A DNA stretch of 51,443 nt from an uncultured Gammaproteobacteria bacterium (GCA_902634075.1 CACPJA010000006.1:1-51443); one strand, 5' to 3'; numbered from the stretch's first letter, positions 35,269-43,723 are shown. The notes: a model not told the origin generated them from the sequence alone. Numbers and translations are program-made.

Positions 35269-37869
35269 ATGAACACATCCTCTAAATTCCCTTCAGATGC
35301 AGAAATAGTCATAGTTGGCGTAGGTGGAATTGTTGGATCTATGCTTGCATATTGGTTCACAGAGCTTGGACAGAAAAACATCGTTGGATTGGAAAAATCT
35401 AGCGTCATTCCTTCAGATTTTGCATCCACTGCACATGCTTCAGACTTTGTCTACAACACAACTCACGACAAACTAAGCAACTGGACAACCGCTTATAGCC
35501 GAGATTTTTATGAAGAGAATGGCTTTTTCCTAAAAAAAGGAGGCCTAGAAATTTGTCGTAAAGACGACGACGTACTCTGGGAAGAACTCAAACGAAAGGT
35601 TGCATCAGGAAAAGCTTTTGGAACTAATGTTAGTTTAATTTCTGCCTCCGAAGCCAAAGAAAAGTTTCCTTTGTTAGATGAGGAATCTATTCGTGGGGCA
35701 ATGTGGGATCCGGATGCAGGTCTGGTAGTGCCCCGATCACAGGATGTGGTTAACTTTGCCGTAGAAAACGCTAAAGAAAAGGGTGCACTGACGACTTTCA
35801 CTGACACACCAGCTGTAGGCTTTGAGATTGAAAACGGACGTCTTACAGGAGTAAAAACTCATAAAGGAACAATCAAGACTGAAAAAGTTGTAATTGCATC
35901 GGGAATCTGGGGGTCATTAGTCGGAGATATGGCTGGCGTCTCAGTCCCACTTATGCCAGTTGAACACCCATTATTATTCTTTGGCCCACTTCCTGAAGCA
36001 CAGGAAACAGAGGATTTTCTTGTTTACCCATTGCTTCGAGATCAAGGTAATTCAGCTTATGTTAGGGATACAGGTAAGCTGCATGGGGGAATGCTTGAGT
36101 GGGGATTTTACGAGGATAAAGAACCTCGAATTGTTGATCCTGAGGATATTGGTAATCCAGAAAAGACTATGATGTCTGATTCAATGAGGCATCTGGATCT
36201 TGAAGAAGTTGCTGAACCTTTAGAAAGAGCCTTAGAAACAACGCCTATACTTAATGAATTAGGCTGGGATGAAAGAAGTTCTTTTAATGGCTTACTATCG
36301 GTAACTGCTGATGGAGGTTCTTTGATTGGTGAAAGCCCGGAAGTCAGAGGCTTTTGGTTGTGCGAAGCAGTATGGGTTAAAGACGGTCCGGGTTGTGCGA
36401 GACTGTGTGCAGAATGGATGACCAATGGCAAAACTCAAATGGACATGCACTCATTTGACATTGCTAGATTTTATCCAGAGCAAAAAGAAAAAGCGTTTGT
36501 TAAAGCTCGATCGTTTGAAAATGCACAAACCATTTATACTCCGCCTGTTCACCCAAAAGAGCCCTATATTAGCCAAAGAGAACTATTCGTCAGTCCTTTT
36601 TATTTAAGAGAAAAAGAACTTGGTGGTTACTTTGAAAATGAAATAGGCGGGTGGGAACGTGCCTTTGCCTACGAAAGCAATCAACAAAAACTAGATAATT
36701 ATATAAAGGAGGTCCCAGTTAGAGAAAACGAATGGGATCGACGTCACGTCCCTTATGAGATTGCTAACGCAGAACATTTAGCCATGAGTGATTCAGCTGG
36801 GATGATCAATCTATCGCATTTTGCGATCATGGACATCGAGGGCACAGATGCAGAACGTATGTTGGAGCATCTTTCCGTGGCTAAAATAGGCGGCGATACC
36901 CCTGAAGATAGAATCATCTATACGAATTTCTTGGACGAGGATGGCGGTGTTCATGCAGACCTGACTATCTCCCGCTTAGGGAAAGATCGTTATCGTGTTG
37001 TTACCGGTGGTGCTGATGGTAATCGTGACTGGGTTACCTTGCGTAATTATCGCGATGATATGGGGTTTGAAGCAGACATTAATATTCGCACTCACGATAT
37101 GGCAACGCTAGGATTATGGGGACCTACAGCAAAAGATGCCTTGGGTCATTTTATTGACCCTAATGAGATCAGCATTGAGAATTTCCCCTTTGTTGCAGCA
37201 AAATATCTGACTCTTAATTTATCTGGCGCAAAAACCATTGATGTTTGGGCAGCACGAATTTCTTATGTTGGTGAGAGTGGCTGGGAAATCTATTTGAACA
37301 ATGACAGTGAAGAAGGTCTGGCACTTTATGATTCTCTTCTCGAGGTTGGAGTTGTACCGGTTGGTATTGAAACTTATGCCAATAGCCGACGACTTGAAAA
37401 GAGTTTTCGACTTCAAGGTGCTGATCTATTGACTGAATATAATGCTTGTGAATCAGCTGTTGAAAGACCTAAGGTCAAAGAAGCAGACTTCCATGGTAAG
37501 AAAGCACACCTTGCTCACCGAGAAGAAGAACCTAGTGCTATTCTATGTACCATGACGCTGGACGACCTAAATGTATCGGACAACGGTTCTCGTTATCCAG
37601 TGGGTATTTCTCCAATTATTGATCCTAATACTGGTGAAGTGCCGGTTGATAGTAAAGGCCGCAGGTCATATAGCACCAGTATGTCTTACTGCCCATCCAT
37701 CAAGAAACACGTGGTAATGGGTTATCTGCCTAAAGATATAGCTATACCAGGGAAATCTCTGTCTCTGGAGTACTTTAACGAAAACAACGAAGGGGTTTAT
37801 CCTATGACCGTCCAGATAGTTGGTAAGGGGTCTCTTTATGATCCTAATAATGAAAGAGTTCGCTCTTAA
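35269..37869 (+). CDS. Dimethylglycine/sarcosine-dehydrogenase-like FAD-GcvT fusion
   Basis: 866 residues. The N-terminal DAO-type FAD domain (about 1-390) has the dinucleotide motif VGVGGIVGSMLAYWF (residues 16-30) and HASDF at about 56, where relatives bind FAD covalently through His. A linker follows, then a GcvT/aminomethyltransferase domain (about 420-866) with GLWGPTAKDAL, ISYVGESGWEIYL and ANSRRLEKSFRLQGADL. In dimethylglycine dehydrogenase this fusion oxidises an N-methyl group and hands the formaldehyde unit to tetrahydrofolate. The exact substrate (dimethylglycine, sarcosine or other) is open. No Shine-Dalgarno is visible. The MttB-like gene follows 18 bases later in one operon. Confidence 0.85.
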   Translation: MNTSSKFPSDAEIVIVGVGGIVGSMLAYWFTELGQKNIVGLEKSSVIPSDFASTAHASDFVYNTTHDKLSNWTTAYSRDFYEENGFFLKKGGLEICRKDDDVLWEELKRKVASGKAFGTNVSLISASEAKEKFPLLDEESIRGAMWDPDAGLVVPRSQDVVNFAVENAKEKGALTTFTDTPAVGFEIENGRLTGVKTHKGTIKTEKVVIASGIWGSLVGDMAGVSVPLMPVEHPLLFFGPLPEAQETEDFLVYPLLRDQGNSAYVRDTGKLHGGMLEWGFYEDKEPRIVDPEDIGNPEKTMMSDSMRHLDLEEVAEPLERALETTPILNELGWDERSSFNGLLSVTADGGSLIGESPEVRGFWLCEAVWVKDGPGCARLCAEWMTNGKTQMDMHSFDIARFYPEQKEKAFVKARSFENAQTIYTPPVHPKEPYISQRELFVSPFYLREKELGGYFENEIGGWERAFAYESNQQKLDNYIKEVPVRENEWDRRHVPYEIANAEHLAMSDSAGMINLSHFAIMDIEGTDAERMLEHLSVAKIGGDTPEDRIIYTNFLDEDGGVHADLTISRLGKDRYRVVTGGADGNRDWVTLRNYRDDMGFEADINIRTHDMATLGLWGPTAKDALGHFIDPNEISIENFPFVAAKYLTLNLSGAKTIDVWAARISYVGESGWEIYLNNDSEEGLALYDSLLEVGVVPVGIETYANSRRLEKSFRLQGADLLTEYNACESAVERPKVKEADFHGKKAHLAHREEEPSAILCTMTLDDLNVSDNGSRYPVGISPIIDPNTGEVPVDSKGRRSYSTSMSYCPSIKKHVVMGYLPKDIAIPGKSLSLEYFNENNEGVYPMTVQIVGKGSLYDPNNERVRS

Positions 37870-37887
37870 CTGGAGGAGGATATAGCT

Positions 37888-39429
37888 ATGCCAGAAAGGA
37901 AAAGACGACGACAAGCTGGCGGAAGAAGGAAGAAGATAGCAGCTAGACAGCAAGGCGCAAGTAAATATCGCCCATTCATTGAGCGCAATATTCCGTATTT
38001 TGAAATCTTAAATGAGGAAGAACTGGCTTTAATAGAAAAGAATGCCGATATTCTGCTAGAGGAAATAGGAATTGAGTTCCGCGATTTCCCCAAAGCCTTG
38101 GATTTATTTAAGAATGCTGGTGCCGATATTGATGGTGAGTGTGTTCGTTTTCCACCAGGTTTTTGTCGGGAAATTATTCAATCACATGCCCCAAGTGAAT
38201 ATATACAGCATGCAAGAAATCCAGCCAATAACGTTGTTATTGGCGGGCGAAGAACAGTTCTTGTTCCAGCTTATGGCCCACCATTTGTTAGAGATTTAGA
38301 TAAAGGTCGGCGATATGGGACAATTGAGGATTTTAGAAATTTTGTAAAATTAGCCTACATGAGTCCATATCTTCACCACTCTGGCGGTACTATATGTGAA
38401 CCAGTTGATCTCCCTGTTAATAAGCGTCACTTCGATATGATATACAGTCATATCAAATACAGCGATAAGCCTTTTATGGGATCGGTAACGCATCCTGAAA
38501 GAGCTGAAGATACTGTGGAAATGGCGAAGTTGGTTTTTGGCGAAACCTTTCTTGAAGAAAATACTGTTTTAACCAGTTTGATTAATGCTAATTCGCCTTT
38601 AACCTTTGATGCAACAATGCTTGGTTCAGCCACTGTGTATGCTGAGCATAATCAAGCAACAATCATCTCACCTTTTATTTTGGCAGGAGCAATGTCACCG
38701 GTTAGCATAACAGGTACAGTTACACAGATTCTTGCCGAAGCACTCGCAGGCATGGCTTATATTCAACTTGTAAAACCAGGAGCACCGGTAATATTTGGGT
38801 CGTTTGCAAGCGCAGTTTCTATGCAATCTGGCGCCCCCACTTTTGGCACTCCGGAGCCTGGCCATATCATGACGATTGTCGGTGCACTTGCTAGGCGATT
38901 AGGCGTGCCCTTTAGGAGTGGCGGGGGATTATGCGCTTCAAAAATTCCAGACGCTCAAGCTGCTTATGAGTCAGCTAATACAATGCAAGCTTCGGCCTTA
39001 GCGGGAGTCAATTTTATGCTGCACACAGCTGGGTGGCTTGAAGGAGGACTTTCCATGGGGTATGAGAAATTCATAATGGATGCAGATCAAGCTGGAATGC
39101 TTGCTGTCTTACTTGAAGGTGTCGAGTTATCTGAGAACGCTCAAGCCATGGATGCTTTCAGGGAGGTTGGACCAGGCGGCCACTTTTTAGGTGCGGCACA
39201 TACTCAGGCTAATTTTGAATCCGCTTTTTATCGCTCCGAAATTGCTGATAACAATCCTTTTGAGCAATGGGAAGCTGAAGGCAGTTTGGACTCTGCAAAA
39301 CGGGCGAATTTAAAATGGAAAGAAATGTTAAAAGAATACGAAGCTCCAAAATTAGATCCTGCAATTGATGAAGCTTTACTTGAGTTTATAGCTAAGAGAA
39401 AATCTGAATTTGAAGATAGAGATTATTGA
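37888..39429 (+). CDS. MttB-like trimethylamine methyltransferase family protein (non-pyrrolysine)
   Basis: 513 residues. A very strong Shine-Dalgarno (GGAGGAGG, 37872-37879) precedes the ATG by eight bases. The basic Arg-rich N-terminus (PERKRRRQAGGRRKKIAAR) and the barrel segments LEEIGIEF, PAYGPPFVRDLDKGRR, LINANSPLTFDATM, SPVSITGTVTQILAEALAG and GGGLCASKIPDAQAAYE are MttB-family. There is no in-frame amber codon, so it belongs to the non-Pyl branch that includes MtgB, which demethylates glycine betaine onto a corrinoid protein. No corrinoid protein or MtgA-like gene is in the window. Glycine betaine or another quaternary amine is the likeliest substrate. Confidence 0.83.
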   Translation: MPERKRRRQAGGRRKKIAARQQGASKYRPFIERNIPYFEILNEEELALIEKNADILLEEIGIEFRDFPKALDLFKNAGADIDGECVRFPPGFCREIIQSHAPSEYIQHARNPANNVVIGGRRTVLVPAYGPPFVRDLDKGRRYGTIEDFRNFVKLAYMSPYLHHSGGTICEPVDLPVNKRHFDMIYSHIKYSDKPFMGSVTHPERAEDTVEMAKLVFGETFLEENTVLTSLINANSPLTFDATMLGSATVYAEHNQATIISPFILAGAMSPVSITGTVTQILAEALAGMAYIQLVKPGAPVIFGSFASAVSMQSGAPTFGTPEPGHIMTIVGALARRLGVPFRSGGGLCASKIPDAQAAYESANTMQASALAGVNFMLHTAGWLEGGLSMGYEKFIMDADQAGMLAVLLEGVELSENAQAMDAFREVGPGGHFLGAAHTQANFESAFYRSEIADNNPFEQWEAEGSLDSAKRANLKWKEMLKEYEAPKLDPAIDEALLEFIAKRKSEFEDRDY

Positions 39430-39572
39430 TATAAATCACTAAGAAGTGTTTTCGAAACCGCACTGTTAAAACTTCCGAATAAATTAAATAGATTAAAAAA
39501 AAGATAGTACCCTTTGATATATATTCAGCCCGATAGGAGAAAATTATTAACATAAACACGCCTAAAGAATCA
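39430..39572 (+). other. Intergenic leader before the MTHFR-like gene
   Basis: 143 AT-rich bases without a gene. An AGGAGA Shine-Dalgarno at 39535-39540 lies near its end. An imperfect inverted repeat AGTG...CACT around a TTTCGAAA core is near 39443-39462. I see no convincing promoter. Confidence 0.4.
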
Positions 39573-40403
39573 GTGAATCAGCGAATGCGAGAGGATCTGG
39601 AAAAAGCTTATATGGAAATTATTCCAGTTCCAGGCATAGAAGAAAGGTTAGAGTCTCTTCAGGAAAACTCTCACGTCGCTGTTACATGTTCACCAACCAA
39701 GGGTGTAGATGAAACCATAGATCTAAGTGAAAAACTTATCAAACAAGGTTTCCAGGTTATACCGCATATTGCAGCGAAATGTGTAAGTGGAAAAAAACAC
39801 CTTGAGACTATTGTCAAAAGACTAGATACATTGAATATCAAAAGTATTTTTGTCCCTGGGGGCGATCTACCTCAACCAACAGGTGAATTTAATAATGCCT
39901 ATGATCTTCTTAAAGCTTTGCATAAATGCGGCCATAATATAGAGAATATTGGAATTGCCGCACATCCCGAGGGTCACCCAGATGTTAGTGAGGAAACCTT
40001 GATGGAAGCACTTCATATGAAAAAAGAATTAGCAGATTACATTGTTACTCAAATGTGTTTTGATGCAGATATATTAGGTGACTGGTTGGTTCGGATTAAT
40101 CAGCAAGGCATCCGTCTCCCTGTTTGGGTTGGATTGCCTGGCGCCATTGAGCGAGGGCGACTTCTAAAGACTTCTCTACGTATAGGTGTCGGAGACTCCA
40201 TGCGCTTTTTGCGAAAAAAATCTCAAGTCGCTGCAGAGTTAATGAGATCTAGCATTTATAATCCAGATAAATTAGTAAAAAGTATTTCTGAGTATAAAGA
40301 TATCGATAACTCGAATCTTGCTGGATACCATATATTTTGTTTCAACCAGATTGAGATAACTGAAAAATGGCGTACTGAGACAATTTCAAAATTATCTTAT
40401 TGA
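39573..40403 (+). CDS. Methylenetetrahydrofolate-reductase-like protein
   Basis: 276 residues from GTG 39573. FVPGGDLPQPTGEF, IENIGIAAHPEGHPDVSEE and the C-terminal WVGLPGAIERGRLLKTS follow the MTHFR/MetF barrel pattern, which interconverts methylene- and methyl-THF using FAD. The frame is open further upstream and an AGGAGA site lies six bases before an in-frame ATT at 39546, so the true start may be that rare ATT rather than the GTG, which has no ribosome site. It is downstream of the DMGDH-like and MttB-like genes, as expected for handling methyl or methylene folate. Its end overlaps the convergent MFS gene by seven bases. Confidence 0.8.
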   Translation: MNQRMREDLEKAYMEIIPVPGIEERLESLQENSHVAVTCSPTKGVDETIDLSEKLIKQGFQVIPHIAAKCVSGKKHLETIVKRLDTLNIKSIFVPGGDLPQPTGEFNNAYDLLKALHKCGHNIENIGIAAHPEGHPDVSEETLMEALHMKKELADYIVTQMCFDADILGDWLVRINQQGIRLPVWVGLPGAIERGRLLKTSLRIGVGDSMRFLRKKSQVAAELMRSSIYNPDKLVKSISEYKDIDNSNLAGYHIFCFNQIEITEKWRTETISKLSY

Positions 40404-41728
40404 GTCTCATTTAAATTAGATTGAAAGGTCTCAGTTAATGCTATTACCGAGAGCAAAGTTAGCAATGCTGAAAATGCCATATAAACTGAAACCCAAAAAA
40501 CATCTATTTCTGTCCACAATTTAACAGCTATAGTTGGAGCAAAAGCTCCGCCAATAATTGCTCCAAACTGATAACCTAAGGTTGCTCCTGAATATCTAAC
40601 TTCAGTACTAAATAATTCTGTAAAGAAGGCAGCTTGAGGTCCATACATCATTGCCAAAAAAACCAGTCCTCCTGATACCGCTAAAGTTATAAACCAAAAA
40701 TTCCCTGTATCAACTAATGGAAAAACAGCAAAAGCCCATAGACCCGATAAAACGGCACCCACCATAAAGATACCTCTTCTGCCGTGTCTGTCAGAATACG
40801 AGGAGAATACAAACTGCATAGGTACCATAATTGCTGAAGCGATTAAAACTGCAGCCAGCATGTCATCCCTTGCCATCTGTGCACTTTCAACTCCATAGGC
40901 TAGTAAGAATGCTATTAAAATATAAAAAGTGACTTGAATGTTAAGAAAAGCTCCAGCAGCTAGAATTATCCTTTTAGGGTATTTTCTTATTGCCTCAATA
41001 ATTGGTGATTTTTGGATGACAGTTTCAACATCGCTTTGTTCTTCATTTCTGTGAACTTCTAATTCTTTAAACGCTTTAGTATCTTCAAGGTTTAATTGAA
41101 TATACATACTAATAATAATTAAAACAGCACTAGCCAGAAAAGGAATTCTCCAACCCCAAGTATTAAAAAATTCTTCTGAAACCAAAGCACTTGTAATAAT
41201 AAGAGCTAAGTTGGCTAGTATTACTCCAATTGGAGCACCAGCCTGAGCAAAAGCTCCATAAAATCCTCTTTGATTTGATGGAGCACTTTCAGTGACTAAA
41301 AGCATTGCTCCACCCCACTGACCGCCTATAGCTAATCCTTGAGCAAACCTTAATAAAGTAAGAAGAATAGGTGCTACAACACCAATCATGGCATAGGTTG
41401 GCAACAGGCCTATTAATGTAGAAGAGATACCCATTAACATTAAAGCAATAATAAGTGTTTTCTTTCTGCCTATCTTATCCCCAAAATGTCCAAAGATAAT
41501 CCCACCAATTGGCCTAGCTATAAAACCAGCTGCAAATGTCAATAAAGATAAAATTAAGGCTGTTGTAGGAGGAACTTCTCCAAAAAAAGCGGTGGGAAAA
41601 ATAAGAGCCGCTGCCGCTCCATAAAGAAAAAAATCATACCATTCTATACTGGTACCCGCTAAAGCTGTAAGAGCAACTTTTCGCATATTTGAATTAATAT
41701 GATTATTTTTTAAGCTTTCTTTATCCAT
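40397..41728 (-). CDS. MHS-family (ProP/ShiA-like) MFS transporter
   Basis: 443 residues with 12 helices. The metabolite:H+ symporter signature is plain: TSIEWYDFFLYGAAAALIFP at the start, FAAGFIARPIGGIIFGHFGDKIGRKKTL (in parts), LRFAQGLAIGGQWGGAMLLVTE, and the central cytoplasmic loop near 220-245. MHS members carry betaine, proline, ectoine, shikimate or organic acids with protons. There is no ProP-type C-terminal coiled coil. It diverges from the TmpA-like gene across 36 bases, so uptake of that pathway's substrate is a reasonable guess. Confidence 0.88.
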   Translation of the reverse strand: MDKESLKNNHINSNMRKVALTALAGTSIEWYDFFLYGAAAALIFPTAFFGEVPPTTALILSLLTFAAGFIARPIGGIIFGHFGDKIGRKKTLIIALMLMGISSTLIGLLPTYAMIGVVAPILLTLLRFAQGLAIGGQWGGAMLLVTESAPSNQRGFYGAFAQAGAPIGVILANLALIITSALVSEEFFNTWGWRIPFLASAVLIIISMYIQLNLEDTKAFKELEVHRNEEQSDVETVIQKSPIIEAIRKYPKRIILAAGAFLNIQVTFYILIAFLLAYGVESAQMARDDMLAAVLIASAIMVPMQFVFSSYSDRHGRRGIFMVGAVLSGLWAFAVFPLVDTGNFWFITLAVSGGLVFLAMMYGPQAAFFTELFSTEVRYSGATLGYQFGAIIGGAFAPTIAVKLWTEIDVFWVSVYMAFSALLTLLSVIALTETFQSNLNETQ

Positions 41729-41764
41729 GTTTTATATTATAAATAAATGACTAGAGGTTAAGAA
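41729..41764. promoter_or_regulatory. Compact divergent promoter between MHS transporter and tmpA-like gene
   Basis: Only 36 bases. A near-symmetric AT block (TTATATTATAAATAA, around 41732-41746) contains -10-like hexamers for both directions. AGAGG at 41753-41757 is a Shine-Dalgarno for the oxygenase with seven-base spacing; the transporter has none and may be leaderless. No Pho-box (CTGTCAT repeats) is visible. Confidence 0.35.
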
Positions 41765-42847
41765 ATGGATTTTGTAGCTAATGAAAACGCATTAAAAATC
41801 TTAATAAATAAAGAATTAGAGTATGAACTGCCGTATCTGTGGATACGAGATAATTGTCCTTGCAATGAATGCAGAGTAGAGGAGACACAAGAAAAGAGGT
41901 TTATGCTCAATTCTGTACCAGTAGATTTAAGACCCAGAAATATAGATGTGAATGAAAAGAACATTCAAATACTTTGGCCCGATGGCCATGAAACATCTAT
42001 AAGTTTCCAAGATATAAAAACTTTAGGAAAACCGAGAAAGCCTGGAAAAGATCTATGGAGTAATAATTTCATCCCTAGTTATTATGATTGGGATGATTTT
42101 CTTCAGAACAATGATATTGCCATAGGTGCCATTTCAGACTTTAGCGCTAAAGGTGCGATAGTTATCAAAGAAGCTCCTTGTGTTCCAAATTCATTAGAAG
42201 AACTTGCTCCAAGACTGGGTCCTATTAGAGAGGTATTATTTGAGCGCATTCACAACGTACCGATGAAAGGTCATGTCTATAATATTGCACACACTTCACT
42301 GGAGCTTCCTCCTCACAATGATTTTGCTAGTTATACATGGCCACCAAGTGTGCAGGCTCTTCATATGCTTGAGAATGAATGCGAAGGTGGAAAATCAATA
42401 ATAGTTGATGGATATGCAGTGCTTAGGGATTTAAGAGATGATTGCTCAGAATATTTTGATATTTTGAGTACTTTTTCAGTTCCTTTTAGAGAGTTTGATG
42501 AAGAAAATGAGACTTATGCAAATGAACCAATGATCAGATTAAATTCGGAAAACGAAATTACTGGATTCAGATTCTCAAATCAATTAATGCAAATGATAGA
42601 TCCTCAAAAGAAAAATGTTAGCTCATTTTATGAGGCCTATCATGAACTATGTAACAGAGTTAATAGTGAAAAATATAAATCAAGATTTAGACTTGAAGCA
42701 GGGCATATTCTCCTAGTTCATGGCCATAGAATTCTTCACGGAAGGGATGAATTTAAGCCAGATGGTAAGCGTCATCTTCAAGATGCATACTATGAAATGG
42801 ACAATATAGAAAATAATTTATTTCTTTTAAAAAATTTAGGGAATTAA
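41765..42847 (+). CDS. tmpA: 2OG/Fe(II) oxygenase, TmpA-like (gamma-butyrobetaine-hydroxylase family)
   Basis: 360 residues. The N-terminal zinc domain has Cys31, Cys33, Cys36 and His75, all shifted by seven from the zinc ligands of human gamma-butyrobetaine hydroxylase. The catalytic core has the iron triad His184-x-Asp186 (PPHNDFASYTWPP) and His325 (RILHGRDEF), with Arg336 for 2-oxoglutarate. On its own this would be called gamma-butyrobetaine hydroxylase, but it is followed five bases later by a PhnZ/TmpB-type HD oxygenase. That pairing matches TmpA, which hydroxylates 2-(trimethylammonio)ethylphosphonate at C1. Carnitine synthesis is the main alternative, though it gives the HD partner no role. 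Confidence 0.72.
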   Translation: MDFVANENALKILINKELEYELPYLWIRDNCPCNECRVEETQEKRFMLNSVPVDLRPRNIDVNEKNIQILWPDGHETSISFQDIKTLGKPRKPGKDLWSNNFIPSYYDWDDFLQNNDIAIGAISDFSAKGAIVIKEAPCVPNSLEELAPRLGPIREVLFERIHNVPMKGHVYNIAHTSLELPPHNDFASYTWPPSVQALHMLENECEGGKSIIVDGYAVLRDLRDDCSEYFDILSTFSVPFREFDEENETYANEPMIRLNSENEITGFRFSNQLMQMIDPQKKNVSSFYEAYHELCNRVNSEKYKSRFRLEAGHILLVHGHRILHGRDEFKPDGKRHLQDAYYEMDNIENNLFLLKNLGN

Positions 42848-42852
42848 TTAAG

Positions 42853-43410
42853 TTGGATCAAAAAGTTAAATTTACATCAATGGATCATGGAACTAAGGAA
42901 GATTATGATCTTATTGCAATACATGATTCAGAAAATCAAAGGAGCTTGGCAAAAAGAGTCATAGAATGGCTTAGAATGATGGATGGAGACTCTCCATATC
43001 AAATCAGCAGGCTTCAGCATTGTCTTCAGACGGCTACAAGAGCAGAAAAAGATGGAGTTGATACAGAAACAATAGTTTGTGCGCTACTTCATGATATAGG
43101 TGATGTAATATCACCAGTCAATCACTCTCAAGCTTCTGCAGCTATTTTAAGACCGTATGTTAGTGAAAAAAATTATTGGATAGTCCTTAATCATGGATTG
43201 TTTCAAGGATACTATTGGATGCATCATTACGATGAGGATAAAAATTTAAGGGATCAATATAAAGATCATCCTCACTATCAGGACTGCATAGATTTTTGTT
43301 CAAAATGGGATCAAAAATCGTTTGACCCAAATTATAAAGAAAAATCTCTAGATTATTTTATACCTATGATTGAAGAAATATTTTCGAGAGAGCCTCAATC
43401 ATTCGTTTAA
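42853..43410 (+). CDS. tmpB: HD-domain diiron oxygenase, TmpB/PhnZ-like
   Basis: 185 residues from TTG 42853 (ATG 42880 is also possible). The PhnZ-type ligand set is complete: His56 (RLQHCLQTA), His80-Asp81 (LLHDIGD), His91 (VNHSQASAAIL), His114 (LNHGLFQGYYW) and Asp153 (SKWDQKSFD), in the same order and near-same spacing as PhnZ. Such enzymes use a mixed-valent diiron site and O2 to cleave the C-P bond of 1-hydroxyphosphonates; TmpB gives glycine betaine and phosphate. Where PhnZ has Glu27, which binds a primary amine, the aligned residue is Tyr49, fitting a different amine. A plain HD phosphohydrolase is the alternative. Coupled with the TmpA-like gene. Confidence 0.72.
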   Translation: MDQKVKFTSMDHGTKEDYDLIAIHDSENQRSLAKRVIEWLRMMDGDSPYQISRLQHCLQTATRAEKDGVDTETIVCALLHDIGDVISPVNHSQASAAILRPYVSEKNYWIVLNHGLFQGYYWMHHYDEDKNLRDQYKDHPHYQDCIDFCSKWDQKSFDPNYKEKSLDYFIPMIEEIFSREPQSFV

Positions 43411-43422
43411 TATCTTTATATA

Positions 43423-43704
43423 ATGGTGGTTCTAATGCCTTTAGATAAAATCAATGCAGTCGGCGGAACATTTGTACTCATTTGTGGCGTTCTATTATAT
43501 TTGTCACCTGATAACTTAAATGCCAATAGTATCATTATTCAGTCACTAGGAATTATAGGTGCTAGTTATCTTGTCTCTGTGCTTATCCATTTATTCATTA
43601 CAAAACAAATGGGTAAGAGTGTTGAGCTAGTTACCGTATATGCTTGGTATTCCAGTCTTGTAGGTTTATCAATAGTTATTACTGAAATATCTAGCCTAGT
43701 GTAG
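43423..43704 (+). CDS. Small membrane protein, unknown
   Basis: 93 residues from ATG 43423; ATG 43435 is better supplied with a ribosome site (GGTGG five bases before it). Three hydrophobic segments (about 13-27, 39-60, 73-92) suggest a three-helix inner-membrane protein. I do not recognise the family. It lies 12 bases after the TmpB-like gene and 19 bases before a DedA gene on the same strand, so it may be in either unit. Confidence 0.6.
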   Translation: MVVLMPLDKINAVGGTFVLICGVLLYLSPDNLNANSIIIQSLGIIGASYLVSVLIHLFITKQMGKSVELVTVYAWYSSLVGLSIVITEISSLV

Positions 43705-43723
43705 TAAGAACTGAAAAATAATT

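Noticed and set aside
37888-39429. Pyrrolysine-containing MttB
   Set aside because: The reading frame has no internal TAG, and no pyl genes are in the window.
41729-41764. Pho box before the tmpAB-like genes
   Set aside because: No CTGTCAT-type direct repeats are present in the 36-base gap.
41765-42847. Simple call as gamma-butyrobetaine hydroxylase for carnitine synthesis
   Set aside because: Residues fit the family, but the coupled PhnZ/TmpB-type gene makes TmpA the better explanation; kept as the alternative.
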